The notes under the pieces were generated by a model, which ran no database searches, was not told the DNA's origin, and worked only from the letters and a program-made list of their open reading frames with translations. 64,000 nucleotides of DNA from the NCBI GenBank assembly GCA_036839975.1, contig DAISVU010000001.1:117166-181165 (forward strand), read 5' to 3'. Shown here piece after piece: positions 45,652 through 55,161 of this stretch. A program made the position numbers and the translations under genes. Origin of the DNA: RGIG7111 sp036839975 (lineage in GTDB: Bacteria > Bacillota > Clostridia > Peptostreptococcales > Anaerovoracaceae). Numbering within the stretch: the first letter of the stretch is position 1; the number at the start of each line of letters is the position of its first letter.

Positions 45652-45804
45652 ATTGTCCTTTGACAGCCTCACTTGTCGGTTTGGGCCCTGCGCAATGAGA
45701 CCCTGTGAACCTTGTCAGGTCCGGAAGGAAGCAGCAATAAGCGGATGTTCTTATGTGCCGCGGATAAGCCTTTTCCAGTACCGGTGAGGCTGTCAAAGGA
45801 CAAT
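45652..45804 (+). ncRNA. ffs: Signal recognition particle RNA (small type)
   Basis: The conserved helix 8 core GTCAGGTCCGGAAGGAAGCA lies at 45714-45733. The molecule is closed by a perfect 21-bp terminal helix, arms 45652-45672 and 45784-45804. It sits just before dnaX, the usual place. At about 150 nt it is longer than the 4.5S type, and no Alu-domain motif was seen. It binds Ffh and directs ribosomes to FtsY. Exact ends are uncertain; flanking processing is likely. Confidence 0.9.
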
Positions 45805-45823
45805 TTTGATAAAGGTATAAGCA

Positions 45824-47464
45824 ATGTATACAGCACTCTATCGTGCTTTTCGGCCTGAGACATTCGATGAGATACTCGGTCAGGATCACATAGTAAAGAT
45901 ACTTAAAAATCAGATAAAGTCAGGTAAGGTGAGCCATGCTTACCTGTTTTGCGGTACTCGCGGAACGGGCAAGACGACCACTGCGAGGATACTGGCGAAA
46001 GGAGTTAATTGTCTTGCAGAAGCCCTTGAAGAAAGGCCCTGCGGCAAGTGCGCCGCCTGTGAGGCGATCAGAGACGGCTTGCATATGGACGTGATAGAGA
46101 TAGATGCGGCGTCAAACAACGGTGTTGACAATATAAGAGAGCTGAGGGAAAGTGTAAAGTATCCGCCTTCCTCAGGAAGAAAAAAAGTTTATATAATTGA
46201 TGAGGTACATATGCTTTCAAAAGGAGCTTTCAATGCGCTTTTAAAGACGCTTGAGGAACCGCCTGAAAATGTCATTTTCATATTGGCGACGACTGAGCCT
46301 GAAAAACTTCCTGCGACAGTAATGTCAAGGTGCATGCGACTGGATTTTAGAAGAGTGCCTGAAAGAATACTGGTGGATGGCATGCGTGTAATATGCAGTG
46401 ACAGAGGTGTAATTGCGGATGAAGGCGCTCTTGATATAATCGCAGCCAATGCAGATGGATCTGTAAGGGACGGGCTCAGCATTTTGGACCGGTGCATTTC
46501 GCTTGGACAAAACAAAGTGAACAGATCAGATATACTGGAGCTTCTCGGAACATCCGGACAGGAAGTCTTCATAGAACTCACGGAAAATGTAAGATGCAGA
46601 AATACTTCAGAAGTTCTGCTGATCATAGATAAGGCTCTTGCAGACGGGAAAGATGCCAGACGGTTTTTAAAGGACTGGCTTGCGCACTACAGAAACCTTC
46701 TCATTGTAAAGTATGTAAAAAACGCACATGATATGCTGGGGAAGTCATGTGAAAACACAGAAAAAATAAAAGCTCAAAGCGATACACTTCCTGTTTCTGA
46801 TATAAGCAGCAGCATACTTGAACTTTCTAAAACGATAAGTGATGTGCGCTGGTCAACGCAGCCAAGGATACTTTTGGAACTGTGTGCAGTGAAGATGTCG
46901 ACACAGGGATCGGCTGAAACTACGCTACGGGGAAATGAATCATACGATGTTAAGCATGCGGTGTTTGATAAGAATTCTGAGGGGGAATATCCCGATACGG
47001 TTGTTCAGAAACCGGATGAGAATGCGCAGCTGTCGGAAGATGCGGTAAAATCGCCTTACGACACGAAAAGCATAGTGCAGCCGCGCACTTCTTCGGGGCG
47101 AGCTGATAAGGATGCCGTGTGGAGGGCGATATTTGAAGAAGGAGAGGCTGCCAGAGGAAGCTTTAATCTTATAAGAACTGGTACCGTGCTTTCTGAGATT
47201 TCTGATCGTACATTTACTGTCACGGCATCGAATCCTGCAACGAAGGGTTATCTTGAAAAGAATAAAAAGACAATAGAAGTTCTTATGGAAAAGCACACAG
47301 GGAAGAGCAGAACAATGAAGACTGAAATTATGAATGCACCTGACGTAGCAGCGACAGACAGGGAAAGTGAACAGTCTGAGACAGATGTGGAAGCCGAGGC
47401 GAAGGCAGCATCAAACATTCTCGGAATAAAAGTAAGCATAGAAGGCGAGGATAAGTTTAAATAA
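45824..47464 (+). CDS. dnaX: DNA polymerase III subunit gamma/tau
   Basis: Clamp-loader ATPase of the replisome. 546 residues. AAA+ domain: Walker A FCGTRGTGKTTTARILAK near residue 42, zinc-binding CGKCAACEAIRDG near 75, Walker B VYIIDEVHMLSKGAFNALLK near 122, sensor 1 and SRC motif (VMSRCMRLDF) near 170. The C-terminal part (about 370-546) is the low-complexity tau tail. No canonical A-AAA-AAG slippery site was found near the usual place, so frameshifted gamma is not supported. Start ATG with AAAGG upstream. Confidence 0.95.
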   Translation: MYTALYRAFRPETFDEILGQDHIVKILKNQIKSGKVSHAYLFCGTRGTGKTTTARILAKGVNCLAEALEERPCGKCAACEAIRDGLHMDVIEIDAASNNGVDNIRELRESVKYPPSSGRKKVYIIDEVHMLSKGAFNALLKTLEEPPENVIFILATTEPEKLPATVMSRCMRLDFRRVPERILVDGMRVICSDRGVIADEGALDIIAANADGSVRDGLSILDRCISLGQNKVNRSDILELLGTSGQEVFIELTENVRCRNTSEVLLIIDKALADGKDARRFLKDWLAHYRNLLIVKYVKNAHDMLGKSCENTEKIKAQSDTLPVSDISSSILELSKTISDVRWSTQPRILLELCAVKMSTQGSAETTLRGNESYDVKHAVFDKNSEGEYPDTVVQKPDENAQLSEDAVKSPYDTKSIVQPRTSSGRADKDAVWRAIFEEGEAARGSFNLIRTGTVLSEISDRTFTVTASNPATKGYLEKNKKTIEVLMEKHTGKSRTMKTEIMNAPDVAATDRESEQSETDVEAEAKAASNILGIKVSIEGEDKFK

Positions 47465-47489
47465 ATATCCATGAGTAGGAGGGACAATA

Positions 47490-47843
47490 ATGGGTAAAGG
47501 AATGAAAGCGGGAAAGAAAAAAAAGCCTGGCGGCGGAGCAAATATGCAGAAACAACTTGCGCAGATGCAGAAGGTGCAGCAGCAGATGGACGAGGTCCAG
47601 ACTGAGATCGAACAGATGGAGACTACCGCGACATCAGGGGGCGGTGCAGTTTCAGTGAAAGTAACAGGTTCAAAGCAGGTGAAGGAGATTACGATCGACA
47701 AGGATGTAGTGGACCCCGATGATGTGGAAATGCTGCAGGATCTTGTTATGACAGCCGTAAATGAAGCATTGAGGCAGATGGATGAGATTGTGGAAAGTGA
47801 GATGAGTAAAGTCACGGGGGGACTTAACATACCGGGATTTTAG
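47490..47843 (+). CDS. ybaB: Nucleoid-associated protein, YbaB/EbfC family
   Basis: Small DNA-binding protein. 117 residues with the family's mixed helix/sheet fold: a basic, Gln-rich N-terminal helix (MQKQLAQMQKVQQQMDEVQ), the central ITIDKDVVDPDDVEMLQDL near residue 75, and a DNA-facing tail of GGLNIPGF. The first 20 residues are unusually Lys/Gly rich. It lies 25 nt after dnaX and 70 nt before recR, an order conserved across bacteria. Start ATG with AGGAGG. Confidence 0.93.
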   Translation: MGKGMKAGKKKKPGGGANMQKQLAQMQKVQQQMDEVQTEIEQMETTATSGGGAVSVKVTGSKQVKEITIDKDVVDPDDVEMLQDLVMTAVNEALRQMDEIVESEMSKVTGGLNIPGF

Positions 47844-47913
47844 AGAGAACAGAAAGATCAATAATAAATATAATGAAAACAACACTTGGCCGCTGTAAGC
47901 CGGAGAATAACAG

Positions 47914-48513
47914 ATGAAGCAGTATGCAAAACCGTTAAACAAACTAATAAATGAACTTTCGAAGCTTCCGGGTATAGGTGGCAAGACTGCGCAGCGGCTC
48001 GCGTTCCATATTCTGTCAATAGATGATGCGGGAGCCTTTGCACTTTCTGACGCCATAAAAGAAGCGAAAGAAAAAATGGAGTTCTGTTCTGTTTGTGGAA
48101 ACCTTACGGATACTGATCCCTGTGTCATGTGCAGGGAGCCTGCACGCGACAGAGAGACGATCTGTGTAGTAGAATCTCCTCGTGATGTTGCGGCTATGGA
48201 ACGCATCAGAGAATACAGAGGCCTTTATCATGTTTTGAACGGAGTGCTCTCACCGATGGAAGGTATCGGGCCTGAAGATATCAATCTGAAGAGTCTTATA
48301 GTGAGGCTGCAGAAGGAAAATATAAAGGAAGTCATAATAGCGACAAATCCCAATATCGAGGGTGAGGCGACCGCAATGTATATAGCAAAGCTCATCAAAT
48401 CTTCAGGGATTAAAGTCAGTCGCATTGCACACGGAGTTCCTGTAGGCGGCGATTTGGATTTTGCAGACGAAATTACGCTCTTAAAGGCTGTCGAAGGCAG
48501 AAGAGAGCTTTGA
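47914..48513 (+). CDS. recR: Recombination protein RecR
   Basis: Helps load RecA at gaps with RecF/RecO. 199 residues. N-terminal helix-hairpin-helix (LPGIGGKTAQRLAFHIL), zinc finger with CSVCGNLTDTDPCVMCREPAR near residue 57, Toprim domain about 80-170 (ICVVESPRDVAAMERIREYRG, IIATNPNIEGEATAMYI) and C-terminal Walker-B-like region. Standard length and order of parts. Last gene of the dnaX-ybaB-recR run; 86 nt separate it from the permease. Confidence 0.96.
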   Translation: MKQYAKPLNKLINELSKLPGIGGKTAQRLAFHILSIDDAGAFALSDAIKEAKEKMEFCSVCGNLTDTDPCVMCREPARDRETICVVESPRDVAAMERIREYRGLYHVLNGVLSPMEGIGPEDINLKSLIVRLQKENIKEVIIATNPNIEGEATAMYIAKLIKSSGIKVSRIAHGVPVGGDLDFADEITLLKAVEGRREL

Positions 48514-48598
48514 ACGGACAGGACGGAAACTCTGCCGGGGAACGCAGACAGCTTAGCTTGTATAATCATCTTTTTGTGTAGTGAAAGGATCGCTGCGC

Positions 48599-50311
48599 AT
48601 GGCAAAAAATAAAGGAAAATTGAATAATATTACGAATGCGGCTCATGGCAATCAGGCTTCAACGGCACACGGCCTGCAGATGAAGGATGTGAAACTGCCA
48701 ATGGCCGTTTTTATGGTATTTTCACTTTGCGCGGGCGGCGCTTACGGTACTGAGGAGATCATCTCCAAAGCGGGACCTGGGCTTACGCTGGTTTTTTTGA
48801 TAACAGTCCCTGTTCTTTGGAGCATACCACTCGGACTGGTTTCTGCAGAACTCGGCTCTGCAAGGCCGCAGGAGGGCGGTTACTATAAGTGGGTGCAGGA
48901 AGCTTTCGGTGAATACTGGGGCTTTCAGGCAGGGTGGTGGCGTACTGTCTCGATTTATATAGATAACACATTGTATGTAATACTAGCAGGAGGATACCTT
49001 GCAAACGGGTTCGGACTTTCAGAAACTGCAGAACTTATATTTAAATTTACGATAATAATAGTGTTTACATATATAAACATTCGAGGGGCAAGGGATGTGG
49101 GACTTGTTACATCAGTGCTTTCATCACTTGTTATCTTTGCTTTTCTGCTTGTTGCCGTATGCGGCTTTTTAAATTGGCATCAGGATCCGTTTACACCGTT
49201 TACAGCAGCAGGGAAGGTTCCGTTTTCAAATATTCCGGCAGAAGAGGTCGTTGGATATATCGGGACGGGTCTTGCACTTACAATGTGGATGTATGCTGGA
49301 TATGAGTCGATGTCCACGATGGCGGGAGAACTCAGAGATCCGCAAATAATCCCAAAAGCCACTATGATCGCGATTCCTGTGATAATAGCTGTATACATAT
49401 TGCCTACTGTAGCCGGTCTGGCATCAGTAGGTGATTGGAGCAACTGGGGAACCGACATAGGAACGATAGGATATCATACGCCGCCTATGAGGTTCTGGGG
49501 AGTGGGATTCGGTATATTCTTTTTGATAGTTGCAATAGCGGCGCAATGTGCGATATACAACACATATATGGCATCAGGTTCCAGAGGCTTTTTTGCGTTG
49601 GCTGATGACTGTCTGGCACCTCCTTTTCTAGTGGAATGCGATAAGAAATACGGGGTGCCGTATAAAGCTGTGCTTTCGATGTCGTTCGCAAATATGATGT
49701 TGTGCATGTTTTCGTTTGAAGTTGTTGTTATTGTAGATGTATTCTTGCTTATATCGGCATATATAATGATATTTCTCTCTGCATTAAAGTTAAGAAGGAA
49801 AATCCCAAGATCAGAATACAAATTCAGAATTCCGGGAAGCTACGGGTTTCTGCTTGCAATATGTATAGTGCCGATAATAATAACTGTCGTGGCTTTTTTC
49901 ATAAACGGCACGGAGTATTTCATAGGCGGAATGATCGGAATCATCTCGGGCCCTGTAATGTACATAATATGGAAGAAAAGATACGGCGGGATTGCAAAAA
50001 AAGATCCTGTGAATTACCCTGTCGACAAAAGCACGGGGCTTGCAGAAGGTGATCTCAAGCGCATGTCGCTTAATGCGGCTATAATAGCTTTGATGGGATT
50101 TGCCGCTGTGCCTTGGCTTAGATGGTTCGAAGGCAGGTGTGGACCGGCGTATTACGCTGAGGAATATAGCAGCGGCGTATTGAAATTTTTATTCGGTGAT
50201 TTTGAAAACATGCTGACAGCGATAAATGTATCTGCAGCCTTATTTACCATCATATCTGCAGCGCTCATTATAGCACATGCGGTAAAAAAACGAGATAAAC
50301 TCCTTGAATAG
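48599..50311 (+). CDS. APC-family amino acid permease or antiporter
   Basis: Integral membrane transporter of about 570 residues, 12 to 14 hydrophobic segments, APC superfamily. The first helix contains AVFMVFSLCAGGAYGTEEIISKAGP near residue 50 and the GGYYKWVQEAFGEYWGFQAGWWR segment near 105, typical of amino acid/polyamine permeases such as glutamate:GABA-type antiporters. ATG 48599 chosen for AAAGGA upstream; the in-frame GTG at 48581 is possible. It precedes the ech operon, which has its own promoter at its very end. Substrate is unknown; an amino acid for fermentation is plausible. Confidence 0.85.
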   Translation: MAKNKGKLNNITNAAHGNQASTAHGLQMKDVKLPMAVFMVFSLCAGGAYGTEEIISKAGPGLTLVFLITVPVLWSIPLGLVSAELGSARPQEGGYYKWVQEAFGEYWGFQAGWWRTVSIYIDNTLYVILAGGYLANGFGLSETAELIFKFTIIIVFTYINIRGARDVGLVTSVLSSLVIFAFLLVAVCGFLNWHQDPFTPFTAAGKVPFSNIPAEEVVGYIGTGLALTMWMYAGYESMSTMAGELRDPQIIPKATMIAIPVIIAVYILPTVAGLASVGDWSNWGTDIGTIGYHTPPMRFWGVGFGIFFLIVAIAAQCAIYNTYMASGSRGFFALADDCLAPPFLVECDKKYGVPYKAVLSMSFANMMLCMFSFEVVVIVDVFLLISAYIMIFLSALKLRRKIPRSEYKFRIPGSYGFLLAICIVPIIITVVAFFINGTEYFIGGMIGIISGPVMYIIWKKRYGGIAKKDPVNYPVDKSTGLAEGDLKRMSLNAAIIALMGFAAVPWLRWFEGRCGPAYYAEEYSSGVLKFLFGDFENMLTAINVSAALFTIISAALIIAHAVKKRDKLLE

Positions 50312-50332
50312 TAAACTTTTTAACTGTATAAT
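50304..50332 (+). promoter_or_regulatory. Promoter of the ech operon
   Basis: TTGAAT at 50304-50309 (inside the permease's last codons), a 17-nt spacer and a perfect TATAAT at 50327-50332. Leader about 37 nt, with an AGGAGG site before the echA ATG. Confidence 0.75.
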
Positions 50333-50375
50333 GATCGGAGTAGTTTTATAGCATTAATGTTATTAGGAGGATTAA

Positions 50376-52325
50376 ATGGGCACTATATTTTTTCTAATCT
50401 TGTTTCCAATTGTAGTTGCCATACTTCTTTTAGTTCTCAAAGCTGACGCAGCAAGGGACATTATAGTCAAGATAGCTGCACTGGCAATCGCCGCTGCATC
50501 TATTTTGCTGGCTGTGCAGTATTTCTCGAAAGGAAGTCAGATGTTTGACTACAGCAGTGAAGTTGTAAATCACATCATGATGGGCATAGAGATAATACTT
50601 GCAGTCATAATAATCGTCCTTTCCATCAGGTACAAAAAATTCCTGGCCGGACTTTTTGCTGTAATACAGGCTCCACTGTTAGTCTGGTTTGAGCTGACTA
50701 AAGGGCATGACATCGAAGTTGCAAACAATCTCTACATTGACAGACTGTCAATGATCATGGTGCTGATTATCGGCATCGTGGGAAGTCTCATCACAGTGTA
50801 TGCACTTGGATATATGAAAGACTTCCAGGCGCATAATGAGAGCGCACCGGACAGAAGACATTGGTTCTTCTTCCTGATGTTCATCTTCTTATCGGCAATG
50901 GTAGGACTGGTAACATCAAATAATCTGATTTGGATGTACTTCTTCTGGGAGATAACATCCCTCTGTTCGTTCCTGCTTATCGGATACAACGGCCTTTTCC
51001 ACAAGGAGGAGGACGAAGATAAGGTGGCTACTGCTAATGCATTCAGAGCTTTGATAATGAACTTGTTCGGCGGACTTGGATTTGCTGCCGGCATAGTGAT
51101 TCTTGGATTGTATTCCGGCACCATCGAGTTCAACAATCTGCTTGCAGCAGGCGGCACTTCGCAGGTGGCAATCGTTGTAGCTGCATTTTTCGCATTTGCG
51201 GGGATTACAAAAGCTGCCCAGATGCCGTTCAACAGCTGGCTGCTGGGCGCAATGGTGGCTCCGACACCTACATCGGCACTGCTCCATTCATCGACAATGG
51301 TAAAAGCCGGTGTATTTATGGTTATCAAACTTGCACCGGTCCTTCACGGAAACTATGCCGGTCTGATGGTAATGATGGTAGGCGGGATTACATTCCTGTT
51401 CGCTTCATTTGCAGCGATCTCACAGAGCAACGGAAAGAGGGTGCTTGCCTACTCAACGGTGGCAAACCTCGGTCTCATAGTAACATGCGGAGGTCTTGGA
51501 ACAGCGAATTCCGTATGGGCAGGAATAATGCTTATCATATTTCATGCTGTTACAAAGTCTCTCCTGTTCCTTTGTGTGGGGACTGCAGAGCATAATGTGG
51601 GAAGCAGAGACATTGAGGACCTTGACGGACTGTTTGGCAAGATGCGAAGACTTGCCATGTTCATTATGATAGGCATCGCAGGAATGTTCCTTGCTCCTTT
51701 CGGAATGCTGATTTCAAAGTGGGCTACGATGGTATCATTCGTCAATGACGGCAATATAATTCTGGTAGCTATAATATGTTTCGGGAGTGCGGCAACCGCA
51801 TTCTACTGGACTAAATGGCTGGGTAAAATGTCAGCCGTAGTTGCTAAGTCAGAAAATATACAGGACAAAGTGCATGGCGCAGAGTGGTTTGCACAAGGAA
51901 CATTGGTAACACTGATAATTGGTGTATGTCTGCTGTTCCCTCTTATATCAGGCAGGATGGTGGAACCGTATCTTGACGGAGTATTTGCAGGATCAGCTGA
52001 TCTGGCTATATCCTCGACAAATATGATAATCATGTGCATCATGGTAGCTGTAATTCTGCTTCTGGTCGTATTCTTCTTTGGAAGGACAAAAAAGAGGATC
52101 GTCAATATATATCTGTCAGGCGCCAACGAAGGCGACAACCTTCAGTTCAGAGGTGCTATGGATACACCTAGGGCTGTATCGCTGAGAAACTGGTATATGG
52201 AAAGTTATTTCGGAGAAAAGAAAATGAATGTTATAGGTGACATAGCATCAACTGTAATGATGATATACGTGCTCGGAACATTCATAGGATTCCTTATAAA
52301 CGGTGGATTAGGAGGTGGCATGTAG
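50376..52325 (+). CDS. echA: Ech hydrogenase subunit A (NuoL/MrpA-like ion pump)
   Basis: Membrane ion-translocating subunit related to NuoL, MrpA and HyfB. 649 residues with about 14 to 16 hydrophobic helices. The conserved proton-channel region contains ITKAAQMPFNSWLLGAMVAPTPTSALLHSSTMVKAG near residue 275 (Lys and His in the channel) and MIIFHAVTKSLLFLCVGTAEH near 390. It is the first of six genes in the exact order of EchABCDEF. Start ATG with AGGAGG. The translocated ion (H+ or Na+) cannot be told from sequence. Ends with TAG. Confidence 0.9.
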   Translation: MGTIFFLILFPIVVAILLLVLKADAARDIIVKIAALAIAAASILLAVQYFSKGSQMFDYSSEVVNHIMMGIEIILAVIIIVLSIRYKKFLAGLFAVIQAPLLVWFELTKGHDIEVANNLYIDRLSMIMVLIIGIVGSLITVYALGYMKDFQAHNESAPDRRHWFFFLMFIFLSAMVGLVTSNNLIWMYFFWEITSLCSFLLIGYNGLFHKEEDEDKVATANAFRALIMNLFGGLGFAAGIVILGLYSGTIEFNNLLAAGGTSQVAIVVAAFFAFAGITKAAQMPFNSWLLGAMVAPTPTSALLHSSTMVKAGVFMVIKLAPVLHGNYAGLMVMMVGGITFLFASFAAISQSNGKRVLAYSTVANLGLIVTCGGLGTANSVWAGIMLIIFHAVTKSLLFLCVGTAEHNVGSRDIEDLDGLFGKMRRLAMFIMIGIAGMFLAPFGMLISKWATMVSFVNDGNIILVAIICFGSAATAFYWTKWLGKMSAVVAKSENIQDKVHGAEWFAQGTLVTLIIGVCLLFPLISGRMVEPYLDGVFAGSADLAISSTNMIIMCIMVAVILLLVVFFFGRTKKRIVNIYLSGANEGDNLQFRGAMDTPRAVSLRNWYMESYFGEKKMNVIGDIASTVMMIYVLGTFIGFLINGGLGGGM

Positions 52326-52326
52326 A

Positions 52327-53196
52327 ATGATAAAGATGATCATATTCATAGTGGCATACATCATACTTGCGCCGCTGATAGGCGGACTGTTTGCAGGAAT
52401 CGACAGGAAGCTGACTGCAAGGATGCAGGGCAGAGTCGGACCTCCGGTACTTCAGCCGTTTTACGATGTATTAAAGCTTTTTGAAAAAGAAAATATCACT
52501 GTAAACAAAGTACAGGATTTCTATGTGCTGTGCTTCTTCCTCTTTGTGGTAGTTACAGGATGCTTCTTCTTTGCAGGATTGAACTTGCTGCTCATCATAT
52601 TTACTTTGACGCTGGCGAGTGTATTTCTGATCGTCGGCTCTTTTTCATCGAACTCACCTTATTCACAGATAGGTGCTGAAAGAGAACTTCTTCAGATGAT
52701 GGCATATGAACCGATGGTGCTTATAATGGCGATTGGTTTCTATATGTTCTGCGGAAGCTTTGATGTCGGAACGATAGTGACTCTTTCGAACATGCCGTTT
52801 ATATATCTTATCGGTATATTCGTTGGATTTGTATTTATACTCACTATCAAGTTCAGAAAATCACCTTTTGACCTTTCGATGTCACATCATGCACATCAGG
52901 AACTGGTTAAAGGGCTTACCACTGAGTTCTCCGGAAAGACACTTGGTATTATAGAAATCGCTCACTGGTATGAAAATATCTTCCTTCTTGGTTTTGTGTT
53001 CCTGTTCTTCTGCAACGGAACATTGTGGGGATACGTTATAGGTGCTGTTGTTTGTCTGCTTGCATATTTCCTCGAAGTTTGGATAGACAACAGTTTTGCA
53101 AGAATGAAGTGGCAGGTTGCCATTAACTCGGCATGGGTCGTAGCATTGACGCTGGGTGTTGTAAACCTGTTCATTCTTAGATACATGATCGGATAG
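52327..53196 (+). CDS. echB: Ech hydrogenase subunit B (NuoH-like)
   Basis: Integral membrane anchor, NuoH/HycD family, linking the hydrophilic catalytic part to the pump. 289 residues from ATG 52327, with GGAGG at 52311-52315; the start overlaps the echA stop by a few nt. About eight transmembrane segments. NuoH-like features: GRVGPPVLQPFYDVLKLFEKE near residue 34 and the SPYSQIGAERELLQMMAYEP stretch near 112; KFRKSPFDLSMSHHAHQELV near 175 is typical of HycD/EchB. Translational coupling to echA is likely. Confidence 0.92.
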   Translation: MIKMIIFIVAYIILAPLIGGLFAGIDRKLTARMQGRVGPPVLQPFYDVLKLFEKENITVNKVQDFYVLCFFLFVVVTGCFFFAGLNLLLIIFTLTLASVFLIVGSFSSNSPYSQIGAERELLQMMAYEPMVLIMAIGFYMFCGSFDVGTIVTLSNMPFIYLIGIFVGFVFILTIKFRKSPFDLSMSHHAHQELVKGLTTEFSGKTLGIIEIAHWYENIFLLGFVFLFFCNGTLWGYVIGAVVCLLAYFLEVWIDNSFARMKWQVAINSAWVVALTLGVVNLFILRYMIG

Positions 53197-53208
53197 GAGG
53201 TGTAATAA

Positions 53209-53694
53209 ATGTCATATGTAACTAAATCACCATGGGTAATCCATTATGACGGCTCAAGCTGTAACGGCTGTGACATAGAAGTCCTGGCATGTCTTACACC
53301 GATGTATGATGTAGAAAGATTCGGTATCATAAATACCGGTAATCCTAAGCATGCAGATGTATTTCTGGTAACAGGTTCTGTTAATGAACAGAATAAAGAA
53401 GTGGTAAAGCAGATCTATGAGCAGATGCCTGAACCGAAGGCTGTGGTAGCTATAGGTATATGCGCAAACAACGGCGGCATATTCAAGGAATGTTACAACA
53501 TCCTCGGCGGAGTAGACACTGTTATACCGGTAGATTGCTATGTACCGGGATGTGCGGCAAGACCTGAAGCCATAATCGACGGCGTAGTTGCGGGTCTTGG
53601 AGTTCTGGCTCAAAAGAGAGCTGCAATGATCGGTGAGGCATCGGCAGCTCCGGCAGCTGACGAAGATATGGCAGAAGGAAAGGAGGAAGATTAG
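53209..53694 (+). CDS. echC: Ech hydrogenase small subunit (EchC, NuoB-like)
   Basis: Electron-carrying small subunit with the proximal [4Fe-4S] cluster. 161 residues. Cluster Cys: C18 and C21 in SSCNGCDIEV, one in GICANNGG near 86 and one in PGCAARPEAI near 115, as in NuoB and the EchC/HycG family. The last 25 residues are Ala- and Glu-rich and look like an unstructured tail. It follows echB by 12 nt with GGAGG before the ATG. Ends with TAG; echD starts right after. Confidence 0.93.
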   Translation: MSYVTKSPWVIHYDGSSCNGCDIEVLACLTPMYDVERFGIINTGNPKHADVFLVTGSVNEQNKEVVKQIYEQMPEPKAVVAIGICANNGGIFKECYNILGGVDTVIPVDCYVPGCAARPEAIIDGVVAGLGVLAQKRAAMIGEASAAPAADEDMAEGKEED

Positions 53695-54054
53695 ATGAGT
53701 GAGAAGAAATATAAGATACAGGATTTCGTCTCAATAACACCTTCCGAACTTTTGCCGAAGGTGAAAAATTTGAAGACTGACGGCTACAGATTGGGACAGA
53801 TATGCGCAACCAAAGTCAGCGAAGATATACAGGTGCTGTACTCCTTCGATAAAGATCACATATTGCTGAATCTAAGAATGACAATCCAGGGGGATGAAGA
53901 GATCCAGAGCATTACTGCTGAATACTGGCCCGCATTCATTTATGAGAATGAGATGCATGACCTGTTTGGCATTAAAATCATGAATAATGCTCTTGATTAC
54001 GGCGGTCGCTTCTTCAAGGTTTCCGAACCTACTCCATGGAATCCAAACAACTAA
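53695..54054 (+). CDS. echD: Ech hydrogenase subunit D (NuoC-like)
   Basis: 119 residues, related to the 30-kDa NuoC subunit and shorter than its respiratory relative. The conserved ending is ENEMHDLFGIKIMNN near residue 85, the NuoC-family motif. It begins at the base after the echC stop, with AAGGAGGA upstream. In Ech it is a small soluble subunit beside EchE. No cofactor motif. Confidence 0.88.
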   Translation: MSEKKYKIQDFVSITPSELLPKVKNLKTDGYRLGQICATKVSEDIQVLYSFDKDHILLNLRMTIQGDEEIQSITAEYWPAFIYENEMHDLFGIKIMNNALDYGGRFFKVSEPTPWNPNN

Positions 54055-54072
54055 GAAAGGAAGGCATACTCA

Positions 54073-55152
54073 ATGGGTAAAAGAACAATCATTCCTTTCG
54101 GCCCACAGCATCCGGTGTTACCTGAGCCGGTGCATCTTGACCTTGTAATCGAAGATGAAACGGTCGTAGAGGCGATCCCTTCTATTGGATTTATTCATAG
54201 AGGTTTGGAAAAGCTGGTGGAAAAAAAGGAATATCCAGAAATGGTATATGTAATAGAGAGAATCTGCGGCATTTGCAGTTTCGGTCATGGCTGGGGCTAC
54301 TGTGCGGCAGTTGAAGGAGCTATGAACGTAGAAATTCCTGAAAGAGCAATGTATCTGAGGACCATCCTTCATGAGCTTGGAAGGATGCACAGTCATCTGC
54401 TCTGGCTGGGACTTCTTGCAGACGGCTTTGGATTTGAATCTCTATTCCAGCACTGCTGGAGAATAAGAGAGACTGTGCTTGATCTCTTTGAAGAGACTAC
54501 AGGCGGACGTGTCATATTTTCGATATGTAAAGTCGGTGGACTCAATAAAGACATTGACAATGAAACTCTCAATAAAATAGTAAAAACGCTCAGGGGAATT
54601 GAAAAAGAAATAAGAGAATATACAAGCGTATTCATAAACGACACTTCAGTTAAAAACAGACTGACGGGTGTAGGTGTGCTTTCCAGAGAAGATGCCGAAG
54701 CACTGTGCACAGTAGGTCCTATGGCAAGGGCATCGGGACTGCGTCAGGATATGAGACTTGCCGGCGAAGGCAAATATCTTGAGCTTGGGTTCGAACCGGT
54801 GCTTGAGGAGGCAGGTGACTGCATGGCAAGATGTAAGGTCAGGATCGGAGAACTCCTGCAGGCCATAGACATCATAGAAAAAGCCGTGGCGCAGATACCT
54901 GATGGAGATATAGCAGTTGCGGTAAAGGGAAACGTTGACGGAGAATTTATCAACAGACTGGAACAGCCTCGTGGAGAAGCTTTTTACTACTGTAAAGGCC
55001 AGGGAACGAAATTCCTTGAGAGGATCAGAGTGAGGACTCCGACCAACATGAATATTCCTGCAATGGTCAAGATATTGCAGGGATGTGATCTGGCGGATGT
55101 GCCGATGATAGTGTTGACGATTGACCCTTGCATAAGTTGTACGGAAAGGTAG
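54073..55152 (+). CDS. echE: Ech hydrogenase large subunit ([NiFe] catalytic subunit)
   Basis: Catalytic subunit that makes H2 from reduced ferredoxin. 359 residues. Four Ni-Fe cysteine ligands can be placed: C65 and C68 in RICGICSFGHG, and C353 and C356 in DPCISCTER at the very C-terminus, so all are present. There is no long C-terminal extension after the last Cys, so maturation may not need endopeptidase cleavage, unlike in most [NiFe] large subunits. NuoD-like signature FGPQHPVLPEPVHLDL at the start. Requires nickel insertion, consistent with hypA at 63.5 kb. Confidence 0.95.
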   Translation: MGKRTIIPFGPQHPVLPEPVHLDLVIEDETVVEAIPSIGFIHRGLEKLVEKKEYPEMVYVIERICGICSFGHGWGYCAAVEGAMNVEIPERAMYLRTILHELGRMHSHLLWLGLLADGFGFESLFQHCWRIRETVLDLFEETTGGRVIFSICKVGGLNKDIDNETLNKIVKTLRGIEKEIREYTSVFINDTSVKNRLTGVGVLSREDAEALCTVGPMARASGLRQDMRLAGEGKYLELGFEPVLEEAGDCMARCKVRIGELLQAIDIIEKAVAQIPDGDIAVAVKGNVDGEFINRLEQPRGEAFYYCKGQGTKFLERIRVRTPTNMNIPAMVKILQGCDLADVPMIVLTIDPCISCTER

Positions 55153-55161
55153 GTGAGAGAA

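Noticed and set aside
46170..46195. Programmed -1 frameshift in dnaX at an A-rich run
   Set aside because: The run sits inside the ATPase domain just before the Walker B motif; a shift there would destroy the protein. The later AAT AAA AAG near 47250 lacks the A needed for the standard slippery heptamer.
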